Positions 8,366 to 15,977 of a stretch of 64,000 nt of DNA are shown here, piece by piece. Below the pieces are notes generated by a model. The model ran no database searches and was not told where the DNA came from. It was given only the letters and a program-made list of their open reading frames with translations. Source of the stretch: Longimicrobiales bacterium. Lineage in GTDB: Bacteria; Gemmatimonadota; Gemmatimonadetes; Longimicrobiales; Gaopeijiaceae. Within the stretch, counting starts at the first letter, position 1. Every line of letters starts with the position of its first letter. Where the stretch lies: NCBI GenBank assembly GCA_028284495.1, contig JANQRP010000003.1, positions 62,001 through 126,000 of the forward strand. The letters run 5' to 3'. The translations under genes and the position numbers were made by a program.

Positions 8366-8399
8366 AAGCCCCACAACGTCATACGGCGTTGTGGGGCTT
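8366..8399 (+). terminator. 13-bp hairpin downstream of tRNA-Ala
   Basis: AAGCCCCACAACG (8366-8378) pairs perfectly with CGTTGTGGGGCTT (8387-8399) around an 8-nt loop, followed by TCGCG. It is placed to end tRNA-Ala transcription. Because it lies inside attL, it is supplied by the element, not by the original host locus. Confidence 0.65.
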
Positions 8400-8410
8400 T
8401 CGCGTTCTCG

Positions 8411-8430
8411 GCGACCGTGCGTGAACCGTG
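8411..8430 (+). repeat. Candidate integrase arm-type site, left
   Basis: GCGACCGTGCGTGAACCGTG holds two ACCGTG units 10 bp apart, and 18 of 20 bases match 24802-24821 in the same orientation. It lies 57 bp inside attL. Arm-type binding is inferred from position and pairing. Confidence 0.5.
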
Positions 8431-8557
8431 TGGGGCTGGGCCCCCACAAGCACTGCCGGGCTTCTCGTGACCTGTGCCGACAAGACTCTTGTTCGTCACG
8501 CGGTGCGGGCACATCTAGGACGAACTGGATAACCGCAACCTACGAAGGGAGGGGGAA

Positions 8558-9211
8558 GTGTCGGATGCGCGGATGAGCGTTCGTGCGAGGACGCCCTGGA
8601 CGGAAGGCCTGGAGGTTCAGACGTGGATCGACGATACGGGCGACGTGCCCGCCTATTACTCGGTCTCCGTTCGTCCCGACGAGTCGCTAGCTCCGTCAGA
8701 CTTTCCACGCCCGTTCGGGGCTCGTCGGGACGATGAGCCGGTCAGGGTGGCGAGGCACTCGCTTGACGAGCACACGCTACCAGGACCTTGGCGGATCCGG
8801 GCACCCTCGAACCTCTCGGTGCGGATCTTTGGGGAGGTGAATGCGGCGTACAGGCATCGCATCACCTTTGGGCGCGGCGATCGGTCGTTCGAGTGGTCCG
8901 GGCGCCAACGTGGCGCGGGATGGCGCGCCATCGGCTCGTGGGGCGGGCTCTGGACCGACCACACCGTCGAAGTGCGCTTCGACTTCCAGACCAGCGATGC
9001 CGCGCCCTGGCAAGAGACCCGGACCGCGATGACGCGCGTGAGGCGGCCCGGCGACCTAAACCGTGGACGTTGGTATCGGATCGTTGGTCACGACACTGGT
9101 GGGAACGGCGGCGATGGGTTCCGCGCAGACGTTCAACTGTGGGTCGAGCCTCATCCGGCGGTGCGGGTGTGGCGTGAGCGAGGGGATTCCGAACTGGTCT
9201 CGTCTACGTGA
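8558..9211 (+). CDS. Hypothetical protein of the mobile element
   Basis: 217 residues from a GTG at 8558 preceded by a strong purine-rich site (GGGAGGGGG). It is soluble, with no signal peptide or membrane segment. It is rich in Trp, Arg and Asp, for example FGRGDRSFEWSGRQRGAGW and FRADVQLWVEPHPAVRVW, suggesting a beta-sandwich. I do not recognise a family. It stands alone between attL and the convergent integrase gene, a place where satellites carry cargo. Confidence 0.6.
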   Translation: MSDARMSVRARTPWTEGLEVQTWIDDTGDVPAYYSVSVRPDESLAPSDFPRPFGARRDDEPVRVARHSLDEHTLPGPWRIRAPSNLSVRIFGEVNAAYRHRITFGRGDRSFEWSGRQRGAGWRAIGSWGGLWTDHTVEVRFDFQTSDAAPWQETRTAMTRVRRPGDLNRGRWYRIVGHDTGGNGGDGFRADVQLWVEPHPAVRVWRERGDSELVSST

Positions 9212-9224
9212 CGGGTCTGTCAGG

Positions 9225-10445
9225 TCACGTCCCGTGCTCGACCACGCGGAGCACCGTGTCAGGATCCGCATGCTGGTAGCTCAGCTTTAGCGCCCTGGTG
9301 TCGCCCCACCCGCCGGCGGCGGCCACGTCGACGTCCGGTAGGTGCTTTCTCTCGGTCGCCCACAGACGCCGGTACGGGTGCCACAGTCCCCCACGGAGCT
9401 TCGGGAGCCCGGCGAGCATTTCTGCTTTCCGCAGCCAGTTCCGGAGGACGTCCGTCCGGACCGGCTCGTCTGGCGACTTCGGAGCGGGGAACAACGGCAC
9501 GGCGCCGACGCGCCCCGACCGCATCAGGTACCGCTCGAGCTCGGCCCGGAGTGGTGCACTGATCGGAGTGAGGTGCCCGCGGCCCTGCTTGTCCGTGTCG
9601 GCGGTCCAGTGGATCGCCCCGTGAGGGAACCGGTCGGCCCCGCCTTCATCGTGCCCGAGCTCGGCGAGCTGCTCCCGGATCGCGGATGGCGTGCGCAGGT
9701 AGTGGTCAACGTGTAGCGCGGCGACCGCCCCGACCCGGTGCCCGCTGTACCGGACCACCGCGAGCACGCCCCGGAGGACGCCCGTGCCGTCGACGTCGTC
9801 GGCGACTGCCAGCGTGCGTTCGTACCGCTCGGCGGAAGCGACAGGCCGACGCGGGTTCTTCTCCACCTTCCGGTCGGTCACGTCGTCGAGCGGGTTCGCC
9901 TGAATGAGGCGTCGCCCCTCGACCTTCCTGCGATGTGCCCAGTTGAAGACGGACGACAACCACCGGAGGTCGCCGTTGATCGTCCCGTCTCGGACGCCGC
10001 GGTCCGCCTTCGCTTTGCCGGCCGACCCGATCTCGCCGCTCCGTCGGAGTCGGGCGAAGCGGTCCACCTGATCCTGGCCGATGTCCTCCACGAGGCGATC
10101 GGGACCCCAGGCCTCGAGGAAGAACCGCCGGCGTGCTTCGGCCATCTGCCGCCACGACTCCGACAGGTGGGGAGCGCGGTGCGTGAAGTAGAGATCGAAC
10201 AGCCGGCCGAGGGTCATCCGACTCGGGTCGACGCCGGACATCCTCGCCTTCGCGATCTCCTCGGCGATCCGCCTCGCACGGTCGAGAGCCTCGCGTCGGT
10301 CGCGTGTGCGGAGCGACTGGCGCGACCCGGGGCCCCTCGTCGGGAGCTCGCCCCACAGCACGGCGCCGTCGGGCCGCTCGTAGACGCGGACACGGATGCC
10401 GTAGGCCTCGACCGACTCGCTCCATCGCTTCCGTCGCGCGCTCAC
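9225..10445 (-). CDS. int: Tyrosine recombinase/integrase
   Basis: 406 residues. An N-terminal arm-binding region is followed by a core-binding helical domain (TLGRLFDLYFTHRAPHLSES) and a catalytic domain with R237 (SGHR), K286 (TDKQG), H356-x-x-R359 (WHPYRR), W380 in the usual His/Trp place, and nucleophile Y390 (LSYQH). It catalyses integration into and excision from tRNA-Ala. The GTG start at 10445 overlaps the stop of the upstream gene (GTGA), so the two are coupled. The 3' end points at attL, which lies about 870 bp away. Confidence 0.95.
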   Translation of the reverse strand: MSARRKRWSESVEAYGIRVRVYERPDGAVLWGELPTRGPGSRQSLRTRDRREALDRARRIAEEIAKARMSGVDPSRMTLGRLFDLYFTHRAPHLSESWRQMAEARRRFFLEAWGPDRLVEDIGQDQVDRFARLRRSGEIGSAGKAKADRGVRDGTINGDLRWLSSVFNWAHRRKVEGRRLIQANPLDDVTDRKVEKNPRRPVASAERYERTLAVADDVDGTGVLRGVLAVVRYSGHRVGAVAALHVDHYLRTPSAIREQLAELGHDEGGADRFPHGAIHWTADTDKQGRGHLTPISAPLRAELERYLMRSGRVGAVPLFPAPKSPDEPVRTDVLRNWLRKAEMLAGLPKLRGGLWHPYRRLWATERKHLPDVDVAAAGGWGDTRALKLSYQHADPDTVLRVVEHGT

Positions 10446-10909
10446 GAGACCGAGGCCCCCTCGAGCCGCTCGGCCTCGCGCAGCAGCTTCTCCGCTTCGC
10501 GCTCCAGACGCTCAACTACCTCGTCCGCCGCGCACGCGACCCTGAACACTCCGACGGGATCCAGCTCCGACGAACCGGCGGCGTGGAGCAGCGCTGCGCT
10601 CACGAGAGTGAGGTCGTTCATCAGCGGGGTCAGTGCCTCGTCTGGTTCGAGTCCGCCGACGGCGTCCGCCGCGTTCTTGCGAACCTCAGCCGCCTTCACC
10701 GCGGCGCTCGCGCAGGCTCCGCGGACCCGCGGTGGCACTTCACCGGTGTCGGCTTCTCGGTCGAGTTCGGCGACGATGTCGCGCAGCCGCCCCACCTGCC
10801 AGTACAGGTGCCGGCGCCGGCTGAGTCGCCGGGAGTCATTCGCGCTCGGCGCCCGCTCACCGGGCCTCGTGGTCGTCTGGGTCGACTTCTCGGGGGCTGC
10901 GGTCGTCAT
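10442..10909 (-). CDS. Hypothetical helical protein upstream of integrase
   Basis: 155 residues, strongly helical and charged, beginning with a disordered Thr/Pro-rich tail. Central and C-terminal helices (DEVVERLEREAEKLLREAER) suggest a coiled coil. The stop overlaps the integrase start, so it is made with integrase and may be a directionality or regulatory partner; that is inference only. No family recognised. It is divergent from the HTH gene at 11040, with a shared 130-bp promoter region. Confidence 0.65.
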   Translation of the reverse strand: MTTAAPEKSTQTTTRPGERAPSANDSRRLSRRRHLYWQVGRLRDIVAELDREADTGEVPPRVRGACASAAVKAAEVRKNAADAVGGLEPDEALTPLMNDLTLVSAALLHAAGSSELDPVGVFRVACAADEVVERLEREAEKLLREAERLEGASVS

Positions 10910-10993
10910 CTCGATCTCCTTGTAGTCGGTGGCGGTCGGCGCGTGGCCGGCCTACCGTGACGCGCCGGCGAGACGCATCCACGGGCGCCAGCG

Positions 10994-11022
10994 TTGTCAC
11001 GATTATGTGGGTACACTACGAT
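10994..11022 (+). promoter_or_regulatory. Sigma-70-type promoter of the 11040 HTH gene
   Basis: TTGTCA (10994-10999) and TACGAT (11017-11022) are spaced by exactly 17 bp, close to the vegetative consensus and AT-rich against the local background. The start codon follows 18 bp after the -10 box. Confidence 0.55.
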
Positions 11023-11039
11023 TCATTCCGGAGCGGTGA

Positions 11040-11276
11040 GTGTCAACAGATTCCGAGTACGTGCGTGCGATGCTTCGGCGAATCGTAGACGAGTGTGGAG
11101 TGCCCCAGGCGCAGCTGGCCGAGGACGCCGGCGTGAGCTACGCGTCCATCCGGTCGTGGTTGATCGGTCGCCGGTCCCCCGAGCCCGACAGCCTCCGCAA
11201 GCTGGCCGAAGGCCTCCGGACCCGCGCGGCGAAGCTCGAGGAACTCGCGGCCGAGCTTGAGGCGGACTCCTCATGA
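11040..11276 (+). CDS. XRE-family HTH regulator (Cro-like)
   Basis: 78 residues from a GTG at 11040. The helix-turn-helix reads QAQLAEDAGVSYASIRSWLI (about residues 23-42), followed by a C-terminal coiled helix AAKLEELAAELEAD that probably dimerises it. Small size and position opposite the larger repressor gene suggest a Cro-like role. It converges with the repressor gene over a shared hairpin and diverges from the integrase operon. Confidence 0.8.
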   Translation: MSTDSEYVRAMLRRIVDECGVPQAQLAEDAGVSYASIRSWLIGRRSPEPDSLRKLAEGLRTRAAKLEELAAELEADSS

Positions 11277-11285
11277 CCCGCTACA

Positions 11286-11336
11286 ACCATGGTGCCATCG
11301 TGACGACGCGGTCCGCGACCATGGCGGCACCATGGT
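11286..11336. terminator. Bidirectional hairpin between convergent regulators
   Basis: ACCATGGTGCC (11286-11296) pairs perfectly with GGCACCATGGT (11326-11336), enclosing a second stem built on CGCGGTCCGCG. It lies between the two converging regulator genes, reaching the last base of the repressor gene, so it can end transcription in both directions. The outer arm sequence recurs near 19079. Confidence 0.55.
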
Positions 11337-12034
11337 CATTCTCCTGACTCGTCGCTCGGTGCGGCGGCGGCGGCGTCGAGGGCCGCCATGAGGTCCCCGC
11401 CGATCTCGAGGCCGCTCGCGATCGAACTGAACTGGCTGACGTGGGCCATCGCGCTGAGCACGGTCGCCACGTAGTGCGACCATACCGAAGGGAGCAGCTC
11501 GTCCGGGTCGAACAACCCACGCCGGACGGGCTCCATCACTGAGCGCACCGCGGCCTGGATGAGTTTCGACATCGGGATCTCACCCCGGATGTCCCCCGCC
11601 ATCTGCGCGGAGAGGAACGCGCGGTGGGCCGTGTCGACGAGCATGAGTCCGCGTCCGTCCCCCCGGTTGATTCGGAAGGCCTCCGCCACCTTGCGCTGAC
11701 TCCGGGCGCTGTCCGACGACAGCCATTGTAGGGCCTCGGCGCGGACCCGAGCGTCCTCCGCCTCCTGAGTCATTTGGCCGTGGCCGGAGAGCAGCCACGC
11801 CGGGCGGACTCCCGTAACGTCCGCCACCTCCGCAAGCCACTCAAGCGAGGGCTCCGACTTCCCGTTGAGGTAGGTCAGAATGGTCCGGTACCCCGAACCG
11901 GACCGATCACCACCCAGCCGCTCGGCCAGCACGCGGTTCAGTGTCTTCGCGGACCCCTCGCGCCCCTCCCGCTCCGGTGGCTCTGACTTCCACCACCAGT
12001 CGATCGCCTGATCCAGCCGTTCGTGAAGCTCCAT
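11336..12034 (-). CDS. XRE-family repressor (CI-like, no protease domain)
   Basis: 232 residues. The N-terminal HTH region runs over about residues 29-80 (TLNRVLAERLGGDRSGSGYR, then ILTYLNGKSEPSLEWLAEVA) and resembles phage repressors, followed by a helical C-terminal half of unknown fold. No S24-peptidase Ser/Lys dyad is visible, so induction by RecA self-cleavage is unlikely and an antirepressor-type switch is more likely; that is inference. It diverges from the early operon at 12165 with an operator-rich gap between. Confidence 0.8.
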   Translation of the reverse strand: MELHERLDQAIDWWWKSEPPEREGREGSAKTLNRVLAERLGGDRSGSGYRTILTYLNGKSEPSLEWLAEVADVTGVRPAWLLSGHGQMTQEAEDARVRAEALQWLSSDSARSQRKVAEAFRINRGDGRGLMLVDTAHRAFLSAQMAGDIRGEIPMSKLIQAAVRSVMEPVRRGLFDPDELLPSVWSHYVATVLSAMAHVSQFSSIASGLEIGGDLMAALDAAAAAPSDESGE

Positions 12035-12044
12035 TCCAACTCGA

Positions 12045-12140
12045 TATGTAGAACTACAGTCTGGACACGTTCCACTACTGTGTTCGAACTTCTCCTGAGC
12101 GGATACGTGGGCCTACAGGGTGTAGGCTACACCTACAGTA
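12045..12140. promoter_or_regulatory. Operator region with TGTAG/CTACA dyads
   Basis: The gap between repressor and early genes holds three dyads: TGTAGAACTACA (12048-12059, perfect), CTACAGGTGTAG (12114-12125, perfect) and TGTAGGCTACA (12121-12131, perfect), plus a further half-site at 12133-12137. One site abuts the repressor start and the others the early-gene start, as in a two-operator lysogeny switch. Which regulator binds is inferred. Confidence 0.6.
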
Positions 12141-12164
12141 TTTGGTATACGCGGGAGGGGCGCA

Positions 12165-12350
12165 ATGGGCGGGACGCGACGGGCGACGCTCACCACGCGA
12201 GCGAACAAGGACGAGGTGGCGAAAGTCGACGCGGCCGCCCTGATCCAGGGTGTGCCGCGCGGCGACATCGTGCGCGCCGGCGCACTCCGGGAAGCGCAGC
12301 GGATCCTCCGCGAGGCGTCCGGAGCAGCTCCGGCACCGGCGAATGTCTGA
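12165..12350 (+). CDS. Small ribbon-helix-helix-like protein
   Basis: 61 residues from an ATG behind a GGGAGGGG site. The short strand RRATLTTRANKDEVAKVDAA and following helices (GVPRGDIVRAGALREAQRIL) look like a ribbon-helix-helix or DUF1778-like DNA-binding protein. First gene of the plus-strand early series; the stop overlaps the start of the next gene. Confidence 0.6.
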   Translation: MGGTRRATLTTRANKDEVAKVDAAALIQGVPRGDIVRAGALREAQRILREASGAAPAPANV

Positions 12351-12696
12351 CCCGCTCGCCGACCTGCTCGCCGAGCTCGAGACCCACGAAGGGGTCCTCC
12401 GGCAGTGGGGCGCGTCGGATCGAGCTGACGTCCTGGTCGAGGTCGTCCGTCGGGTGCGAGAAGCTCGGGACCGGGAGCGGGCGCAGCTCGTGAACCTCGC
12501 GGACGCCGCGCTGATCAGCGGCTTCTCGACGCGGCACCTCCGGAACCTGATCCGCGACGGGCACCTGACCGACCACGGCCAGCGTCACGCCCCGCGGCTC
12601 CGGGTCGGCGACCTGCCGAGGAAGCCTGCCACGTCGAGCGGGTCCGACGGATGGGACCCGAGGGCGGCGGCCGCGAAGGCCGTCGGGTCGCCGTGA
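12343..12696 (+). CDS. HTH (MerR/excisionase-like) DNA-binding protein
   Basis: 117 residues. The first half is a helical region. The second half, VNLADAALISGFSTRHLRNL followed by IRDGHLTDHG and PRLRVGDLP, has the winged-helix pattern of HTH_17/excisionase proteins. It overlaps the preceding stop by 8 bp and its own stop overlaps the next start (GTGA). A role as excisionase or replication regulator is possible but not shown. Confidence 0.65.
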   Translation: MSDPLADLLAELETHEGVLRQWGASDRADVLVEVVRRVREARDRERAQLVNLADAALISGFSTRHLRNLIRDGHLTDHGQRHAPRLRVGDLPRKPATSSGSDGWDPRAAAAKAVGSP

Positions 12697-12878
12697 GCGC
12701 CGCCACTGCGCTCGCCGCCGTCGTGTCGCACCTCGCCGACGGACGTCGCGAGGCGATGAAGGCGATCGAGGACGCGCCCCCGCACGCGAAGCTGCCGCTC
12801 GTGCAGCTGGAAGAACGAATCCGCGACACCGAGCGCCGGGCCGAAGCCGCCAGGCGCGTTCTCAGCCGAAGCGAATGA
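12693..12878 (+). CDS. Hypothetical small helical protein
   Basis: 61 residues from a GTG at 12693 overlapping the preceding stop. It is mostly helical and charged (LVQLEERIRDTERRAEAARR), probably a coiled coil. The open frame extends further upstream, but the GTGA overlap favours this start. No family recognised. Confidence 0.5.
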   Translation: MSAATALAAVVSHLADGRREAMKAIEDAPPHAKLPLVQLEERIRDTERRAEAARRVLSRSE

Positions 12879-12949
12879 CCTAGACCCCAAGAAGTTGCGC
12901 CGCCCGTCCTGGCAGACGGTACGGCGCGAGGCAGGGAGGGCTGCCTACG

Positions 12950-13141
12950 ATGAACGTAACCGAAGCACCGGCCGCGCGTCACTCCGTGCGAGTGCTCGCG
13001 AAGCTCTCGAAGGAACACTGGGCCGCCGTCGACGAGCAGGTCGCTCGCTGGCGAGCCGCCGCCACCGACCGAGCGACTCAAGGGCGTGTGACCTCACCGA
13101 CAGACGACGTTTCACGGACTCACCTCCGCGTGGTTCGGTAG
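12950..13141 (+). CDS. Hypothetical small protein
   Basis: 63 residues, basic at the C-terminus, reading MNVTEAPAARHSVRVLAKLS then KEHWAAVDEQVARWRAAA. Its TAG overlaps the GTG of the next gene, which supports it being translated. Function unknown; it may bind DNA. Confidence 0.45.
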   Translation: MNVTEAPAARHSVRVLAKLSKEHWAAVDEQVARWRAAATDRATQGRVTSPTDDVSRTHLRVVR

Positions 13142-13401
13142 TGGCCGACCACTCCGCCCCCCTTGAGGCCGCACTCGCCGACCTCCGCGTCCGCATGCGT
13201 GACGCCCCGAACTTCGTCGCCTGCGTTCGCGCGATTCGCGACGTGGTGAGGCGCCATCAGCTCGAGCCCGAAGCCACCCTCCAGGCGTTCCGTCGCGAGG
13301 CCGAACTGGCACTCCAGGCGAAGGCGGACGGCGTGTCGATCTCGGACGCGATGCGCGCCTGCGTGTGGACCGCGATCGAAGCGGCGAGGTGGATGCGGTG
13401 A
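13141..13401 (+). CDS. Hypothetical protein
   Basis: 86 residues from the GTG at 13141 (TAGTG overlap with the gene before), ending in a GTGA overlap with the DUF3987 gene. It is helical, with a basic middle (AIRDVVRRHQLEPEATLQAF). No family recognised. Its coupling to the DUF3987 gene suggests a part in replication. Confidence 0.5.
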   Translation: MADHSAPLEAALADLRVRMRDAPNFVACVRAIRDVVRRHQLEPEATLQAFRREAELALQAKADGVSISDAMRACVWTAIEAARWMR

Positions 13402-14975
13402 GTGCTGACCCGTTCATCGGCGACCTCGACCTCGACGACGGCGAGTCGATCGACTGGGGCGAGCCGGATGTCCCGTCGTCGCCGGCGCCGGCGGACCTGC
13501 CGGTTGCTGCGATGCCCGAGGTCATACGCGACTACGTGACGACGGTCGGCGAGGCGATGCAGGTGCCGGTCGAAATGGTCCTCCCCGCCGTGATCGCGAC
13601 GCTCTCGGCCACGCAACTCGGTAAGGCTCGGGTCCGCGCTACGGTCGACTTCTCCGAGCCGCTCAACATGGAGGTGCTCGGCATCGCACCCCCGGGCGCC
13701 AGGAAGTCCTCCGTTTTCGAGATCGTCACGCGCCCGCTGGTCGAGTGGGAGCGGGAACGGGTCGAACGGGTCGGCACCCGTCGAGCGGAGGCGATCGCGC
13801 TCCTCGACGCGCGGAGAAAGCAGTGCGAGGCCGTGCTGCGCGACTACACCCGTGGTCAGGAGACCGAGGCCGAGCTTGAGAACGCGCGTCGAGGCGTGAC
13901 GGAGGCCGAGCGAGCTGTCCCCCTTCTGCCCAGGATCTTTGTCCAGGACGCCACGCCGGAAGCGCTCGGCGTCTTCATGCGAGACACGGGCGGGATTGCG
14001 GCGGTGTTCTCGCCGGAGGGGGACGCCATCTCGAGCTTCACGCGCCGCTACAGCGACGGAGGCGGCCTCCAGGCCGAGTTGCTCAAGAAGGGCTGGTCGG
14101 GCGAGTCGGTGCGGAACGACCGCGTGAACCGCGACTCCATCATCATCCACGAGGCCCACATCGCCGCGTGCGTGTTCACGCAGCCGGGGGTGCTGCAACG
14201 GATGAACGACACCGAGGCAATGCGGGAGCAGGGCGTGTGGGGCCGCTTCCTCATCGTGCGAGCCGGGAAGGTGTTCGGTGACCGGGTGAGCCCGCTCCGC
14301 GCACCGCGACTCGACCGCGGCGCCGTCGCTCGGTACGAGGGTGTCGTTCGGAGGATGCTCGGCCTCCACCAGTGGGATTCTTCGGATTCTTCGAATTTCG
14401 GATGCCGAGAAGTGAAGCTCGGGGCGGAAGCCCTGGAGGTCACCGATCGGTGGTGGCGAGAGCTCGAACCTCGACTCGCTCCTGGAGGTCGGTGGGCGGG
14501 GATGACCGACTGGGCCGGGAAGGTGGGTTCCCACGTCCTCCGTACCGCCGCCCTTCTCCACATCGCGGACCACGTCGATCGAGGACGAGACCCGTTCCGG
14601 GAGGAACTCGGGGAGGGGTGGACGGAGACGGCGTTTCAGTTGGTGGACGCCATCTCGACGCACGTACAAGCAGAGCTGGTGGGCACCACCACGACGGACT
14701 TCGACGCGAACCTGCTCACCATCTTCCATGAGGTCCTCGAGAGGGGAGACGACTACTCGGTATCCGAATACCACGAGGAGGTGAAAGGGAGGACGTGGCT
14801 CAGGAGGGTCGGGGACCTCGAGCCCTACATCAGTGAGCTGGAAGCGAGGGACTGCATCCGCATCGCATCAGTCTCGTCTGGAGTCGGGAGACCCCCGAAG
14901 CGGTGGAGAATCAACCCTCGGATTCGAGATTCGAAAAATCCGAAGAACACGGAGAACTCGGGGGCCGCAGGGTGA
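13398..14975 (+). CDS. DUF3987 family protein (primase/helicase-like)
   Basis: 525 residues from a GTG that overlaps the preceding stop. A PPGARKSS loop (about residues 98-105) after LNMEVLGIA resembles a P-loop, and the order of motifs (IFVQDATPEALGVFMRDTGG, FSPEGDAISSF, MREQGVWGRFLIV) follows DUF3987, a family of phage and plasmid replication ATPases often fused to primases. No separate primase domain is present here. The last 100 residues look like a winged helix. Likely the replication protein of the element. It contains two inverted copies of a 19-bp AT-rich sequence in its 3' part (14378-14396 and 14929-14947). Confidence 0.85.
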   Translation: MSADPFIGDLDLDDGESIDWGEPDVPSSPAPADLPVAAMPEVIRDYVTTVGEAMQVPVEMVLPAVIATLSATQLGKARVRATVDFSEPLNMEVLGIAPPGARKSSVFEIVTRPLVEWERERVERVGTRRAEAIALLDARRKQCEAVLRDYTRGQETEAELENARRGVTEAERAVPLLPRIFVQDATPEALGVFMRDTGGIAAVFSPEGDAISSFTRRYSDGGGLQAELLKKGWSGESVRNDRVNRDSIIIHEAHIAACVFTQPGVLQRMNDTEAMREQGVWGRFLIVRAGKVFGDRVSPLRAPRLDRGAVARYEGVVRRMLGLHQWDSSDSSNFGCREVKLGAEALEVTDRWWRELEPRLAPGGRWAGMTDWAGKVGSHVLRTAALLHIADHVDRGRDPFREELGEGWTETAFQLVDAISTHVQAELVGTTTTDFDANLLTIFHEVLERGDDYSVSEYHEEVKGRTWLRRVGDLEPYISELEARDCIRIASVSSGVGRPPKRWRINPRIRDSKNPKNTENSGAAG

Positions 14976-15017
14976 GGCCCTCGTCCGACGGACCGGGCCG
15001 GGTAGGGGGGCGGCCTC

Positions 15018-15055
15018 AAGGACCACGGCGCACGACCCCGCTACCGAGCCGCCAG
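15018..15055 (+). repeat. Direct repeat, copy 1
   Basis: The sequence begins AAGGACCACGGCGCACGACC and ends CTACCGAGCCGCCAG. It shares about 29 of 38 bases with copy 2, 112 bp downstream, including GCGCACGA and TACCGAG. Confidence 0.5.
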
Positions 15056-15129
15056 CCTTTCCGCCGTCTGTACGGGTTGGGGGACCCCCTCGGCGGGCAG
15101 AGCGGGGACGAGGGGTGGAGGGCGGTCGC

Positions 15130-15168
15130 AAGGACTGGAGCGCACGAAACCGGGTACCGAGGCGCCAG
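15130..15168 (+). repeat. Direct repeat, copy 2
   Basis: The sequence begins AAGGACTGGAGCGCACGAAA and ends GTACCGAGGCGCCAG, with one extra base relative to copy 1. Possible iteron or terminase-recognition repeat. Confidence 0.5.
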
Positions 15169-15246
15169 TGATTTTCTTACGCGGACGATTCAAGATTTCG
15201 GATTTTTCCGCGCGCGCGCACGCGAATCACTTCGAGGCGGCCCCCC

Positions 15247-15621
15247 GTGAGCGCCCCGGTCGACATCCACGGCGCCCGTCGGCTCGCGATCGGGATGGTC
15301 GAGTCCGTGCTGTCCGGCCTGGCCTCCGGCCCGCCGAATCCGCGCGGAGCTCACCGACGGGACGTCCTGACGAAGTGGTACCGCGACCGCTGCGTGGACG
15401 TGCTCTTCGTCATCTCGCCGAAGGTGCATCCGTGGGTCGAGCTGGCGGGGCTCGATGCAGATTGCCTCCGCGAAGCGCTCCGTCGCCGCGGCGCCCTCGC
15501 CGATCCGTGGGCCATGTTGCCCGCGACCGATCGGGCGGACCTCGGCGGACGTCCCTCCATCCACGACGACCCGGTCCGCGACCGGGAGCTGGTCGGCGTC
15601 CTCCGGAGGCTCGAGGGCTGA
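15247..15621 (+). CDS. Hypothetical protein
   Basis: 124 residues from a GTG at 15247, ending in an ATGA overlap with the HNH gene. Helical N-terminal half (ARRLAIGMVESVLSGLASG), then WYRDRCVDVLFVISPKVHPW. No family recognised. The translational coupling to the HNH nuclease suggests a shared DNA-processing task. Confidence 0.55.
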   Translation: MSAPVDIHGARRLAIGMVESVLSGLASGPPNPRGAHRRDVLTKWYRDRCVDVLFVISPKVHPWVELAGLDADCLREALRRRGALADPWAMLPATDRADLGGRPSIHDDPVRDRELVGVLRRLEG

Positions 15622-15977
15622 TGCCCCGCCGGCCGCTACGCCCGTGCGCGCACCCCGGTTGCCCGGAACTGGTCTCGACCGGTCGTTGCGAGCGTCACCG
15701 GAAGCGGAAGGCGTCGCGGGACGCGGCCGCGGACGTGCTCGCCCGGGGGAGCGCCGCGGATCGTGGATACGACTCGGCGTGGCGGAAGGTTCGACGGATC
15801 AAGCTCGCCCGGGACCCGCTCTGCGAGCGGTGCGCGGCTGACGGCCGGACCCGTGTCGCGGACATGGTCCACCACCGGGTCCCGGTGAAGGAGGACCCGT
15901 CGCTTCGGCTCGTGCTCGAGAACCTCGAGTCACTGTGCAACTCGTGCCATGCCGCGGCGCACGCGGGGGGCGACTGA
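15621..15977 (+). CDS. HNH endonuclease, phage type
   Basis: 118 residues. Two zinc-binding pairs, C68-x-x-C71 (CERC) and C106-x-x-C109 (CNSC), flank the HNH core with H84-H85 (MVHHRVP) and N101. The basic N-terminus has two further cysteines (PCAHPGC). Such HNH proteins normally lie beside the terminase genes of cos phages and are needed for cos cleavage and packaging. Here no large terminase gene follows. Start and stop both overlap neighbours (ATGA). Confidence 0.88.
   Translation: MPRRPLRPCAHPGCPELVSTGRCERHRKRKASRDAAADVLARGSAADRGYDSAWRKVRRIKLARDPLCERCAADGRTRVADMVHHRVPVKEDPSLRLVLENLESLCNSCHAAAHAGGD

Larger units (their letters stand above)
14976..15246. other. Non-coding gap with a direct-repeat pair
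   Basis: The gap follows the DUF3987 gene and precedes the HNH-side operon. It holds two imperfect 38-bp repeats (annotated separately) and, near 15183-15225, an AT-rich stretch (GATTTCGGATTTTTCCG) next to alternating CGCGCGCGCACGCG. No convincing gene. The layout suits a replication origin or packaging site; that is inference. Confidence 0.4.
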
